In this document: positions 4,174-5,507 of the stretch, one piece after another
Layout of the letters: each line of letters opens with the position of its first letter
How positions within the stretch are numbered: the first letter of the stretch is position 1
Assembly: GCA_029778965.1 (NCBI GenBank)
Contig: JAKPBL010000405.1
Location: 1-5,507 of the forward strand
Direction: 5' to 3'
DNA from: Bacteroidota bacterium
GTDB taxonomy: Bacteria; Bacteroidota; Bacteroidia; Chitinophagales; Chitinophagaceae
Length of the DNA: 5,507 nt
The notes under the pieces: model-generated
What the model was told of the DNA's origin: nothing
What the model saw: the letters and a program-made list of their open reading frames with translations, nothing else
The model's database searches: none
Translations under genes and position numbers: made by a program

Positions 4174-5507
4174 TTATTGTCCCTGTGCCTGGCTATAGCC
4201 TTTCTTCTCTCCCCACTGGTTCAGCAACTCCAGCGAGCAAACGCGGAAATTGCCGGTCATGCTCACATACAGGCCGATGATGTCCTGCTGGTTCAGGGGC
4301 TGATCGTCGATGGTTTCAAAGCGCACGTTGTACTGGTTCACCAGGTTGGTGAATTTGGACCCGGTGGGCCATACCTGCGTACCGCGGTTGCTGATATTGA
4401 CCAGCTTGAATTTCACACCACCGTGCCGCAGGCTTTGTTTGGCGATCTCTTCGGGCTGCAGGTTGCTTTCCAAAAAGAAATCGACACCCATAATCTTTTC
4501 GTTTTCCAGCTCTTTGCTTTCCATCATCGGGTTCTTGTCGAGATGTAATACGGTGCAGGAAGCGGGTGCATCCACGAGCGTGGGGCGCGGGTTGTGCTGG
4601 GGCTTTTTACCGAAGTTGGCGATGATGGCCTCTGCAAATTGGGTAGTGTTGAGCGAGGGCGTTGACCGGTCGCCGAAGTCGCCCGTATGCACGCCGCTTT
4701 CCAGGGTGTACAGCAGCGCATTCTCGATCATCGATGCTTTTTCCATCAGGCCTACGTGCTGCAACAGGGCGAAACCGCTCAGCAGCAGGGCGGTGGGATT
4801 GGCGATGTTCTTTCCGGCGATATCGGGGGCGGTGCCGTGTACGGCCTCAAAAATGCAGATGTGGTCGCCGATATTGGCTGAAGGGGCAAAGCCGAGGCCG
4901 CCTACCAGTCCGGCGCACAGATCGCTAACGATATCACCCTGCAGGTTGGTCAGTACCACCACGTCGAAATTATCGGGGCGTGTTACCAGTTTCATGCAGA
5001 GGTCGTCAACGATTACGTCGTCGGCTTTCAGCTCGGGATATTCTTTCGCCACCTCATAGAAACATTCGAGGAAAAGCCCGTCGGTCAGCTTCATGATATT
5101 GGCTTTGTGACCGCAGGTGATGCGGCGGGCCTGCTTGCGTTTAGCCATTTCAAAAGCGTAACGGATCACCTGCAAAGAACCCGGCCGGGTGATGAAACGG
5201 CGGCTCAGGGCCACATCGTGGGTAATCAGGTGCTCCACCCCGCCGTATGTGTCTTCGATGTTTTCCCGCACAATGGTGATGTCGATGGGAATGCCGGCTT
5301 TCGAAAAAACAGTGTCCACCCCGCTGAGGGTCTGGAAAGTGCGTTTATTGGCATAGGTATTCCAGGTTTTGCGGGCCGTTACGTTGATGCTTTTAACGCC
5401 TTTGCCTTTCGGGGTTTCCATGGGGCCTTTGAATAATATACCCAGGCGCTCGATGGTTTCGCGGGCCTCGGGCGTCATGCCATTGTTGAAGCCTTTATCG
5501 AATACCC
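4174..5507 (-). CDS. icd: Isocitrate dehydrogenase, long form with C-terminal extension (5' end cut by window)
   Basis: Oxidatively decarboxylates isocitrate to 2-oxoglutarate in the TCA cycle. The frame is open through the right edge, so the Met at 5476-5478 is internal; nine more codons (VFDKGFNNG) precede it and perhaps 35-45 N-terminal residues are missing. Numbering from that Met, isocitrate-site residues equivalent to E. coli Ser113, Asn115, Arg119, Arg129 and Arg153 are Ser30, Asn32, Arg36, Arg46 and Arg71 (REN). Tyr78 and Lys125 are the catalytic pair, and Asp158, Asp182 and Asp186 (NLQGDIVSD) bind metal. HGTAPDIAGKNIANP (214-228) is the adenosine loop; its Asp-Ile and Ala226 are the NAD+-type residues, unlike the Lys-Tyr and Val of the NADP+ E. 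coli enzyme. Residues about 300-434 are an extension absent from E. coli, with GVDFFLESNL and ISNRGTQVWP, resembling the Thermus/Rickettsia long forms. Closed by the hairpin at 4124-4149. Confidence 0.95.
   Translation of the reverse strand, partial: VFDKGFNNGMTPEARETIERLGILFKGPMETPKGKGVKSINVTARKTWNTYANKRTFQTLSGVDTVFSKAGIPIDITIVRENIEDTYGGVEHLITHDVALSRRFITRPGSLQVIRYAFEMAKRKQARRITCGHKANIMKLTDGLFLECFYEVAKEYPELKADDVIVDDLCMKLVTRPDNFDVVVLTNLQGDIVSDLCAGLVGGLGFAPSANIGDHICIFEAVHGTAPDIAGKNIANPTALLLSGFALLQHVGLMEKASMIENALLYTLESGVHTGDFGDRSTPSLNTTQFAEAIIANFGKKPQHNPRPTLVDAPASCTVLHLDKNPMMESKELENEKIMGVDFFLESNLQPEEIAKQSLRHGGVKFKLVNISNRGTQVWPTGSKFTNLVNQYNVRFETIDDQPLNQQDIIGLYVSMTGNFRVCSLELLNQWGEKKGYSQAQGQ

Noticed and set aside
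4310..5059. A 249-codon plus-strand open frame inside the dehydrogenase gene
   Set aside because: Antisense shadow of icd; serine- and arginine-rich low-complexity product with no motif.
4174..5478. Complete dehydrogenase gene starting at the ATG at 5476-5478
   Set aside because: The frame stays open to the window edge with family-like residues (VFDKGFNNG) before this Met, and the N-terminal part of the fold is missing, so the gene is truncated by the window.

Overview
This 5.5 kb window looks like ordinary chromosomal housekeeping DNA from a Bacteroidota bacterium, most likely a Chitinophagaceae member (Chitinophaga-like). The assignment rests on the gene set: a DUF4783-type exported protein beside nadC, a single-domain SUI1/YciH initiation factor, a Haem_bd-family small c-type heme protein, and an isocitrate dehydrogenase with a long C-terminal extension. 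TAnnTTTG-type -7 promoter boxes, a lack of clear Shine-Dalgarno sites and GC content of roughly half also fit. It is inference from protein character; no rRNA or other marker is present.

Layout. Leftward block (positions 2113 to 1): a promoter-like box, gpmI (phosphoglycerate mutase, complete), a membrane-anchored heme-binding protein overlapping the gpmI stop by 8 bp, then 31 bp later the first 13 codons of a gene that resembles the start of an ECF sigma factor and runs off the left edge. Rightward block (2244 to 4138): a small exported DUF4783-like gene closed by a strong intrinsic terminator, a roughly 165-bp spacer rich in inverted repeats, then nadC (NAD biosynthesis) and a SUI1-domain initiation factor 25 bp behind it. 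At the right, the isocitrate dehydrogenase gene runs leftward, converges on the SUI1 gene and is cut by the right edge; a hairpin at 4127-4149 lies between the two and appears to serve mainly the dehydrogenase.

Function. The genes cover glycolysis (gpmI), the TCA cycle (icd), NAD synthesis (nadC) and translation (SUI1). No mobile element, CRISPR array, tRNA, rRNA or defence system is visible, and I do not see a convincing new system. The points most worth a second look are the isocitrate dehydrogenase coenzyme-site residues, which match the NAD+-type pattern rather than the NADP+ type, the palindrome-rich and possibly repetitive spacer upstream of nadC, a possibly leaderless nadC start, and the conserved-looking gpmI/heme-protein/sigma-factor arrangement.
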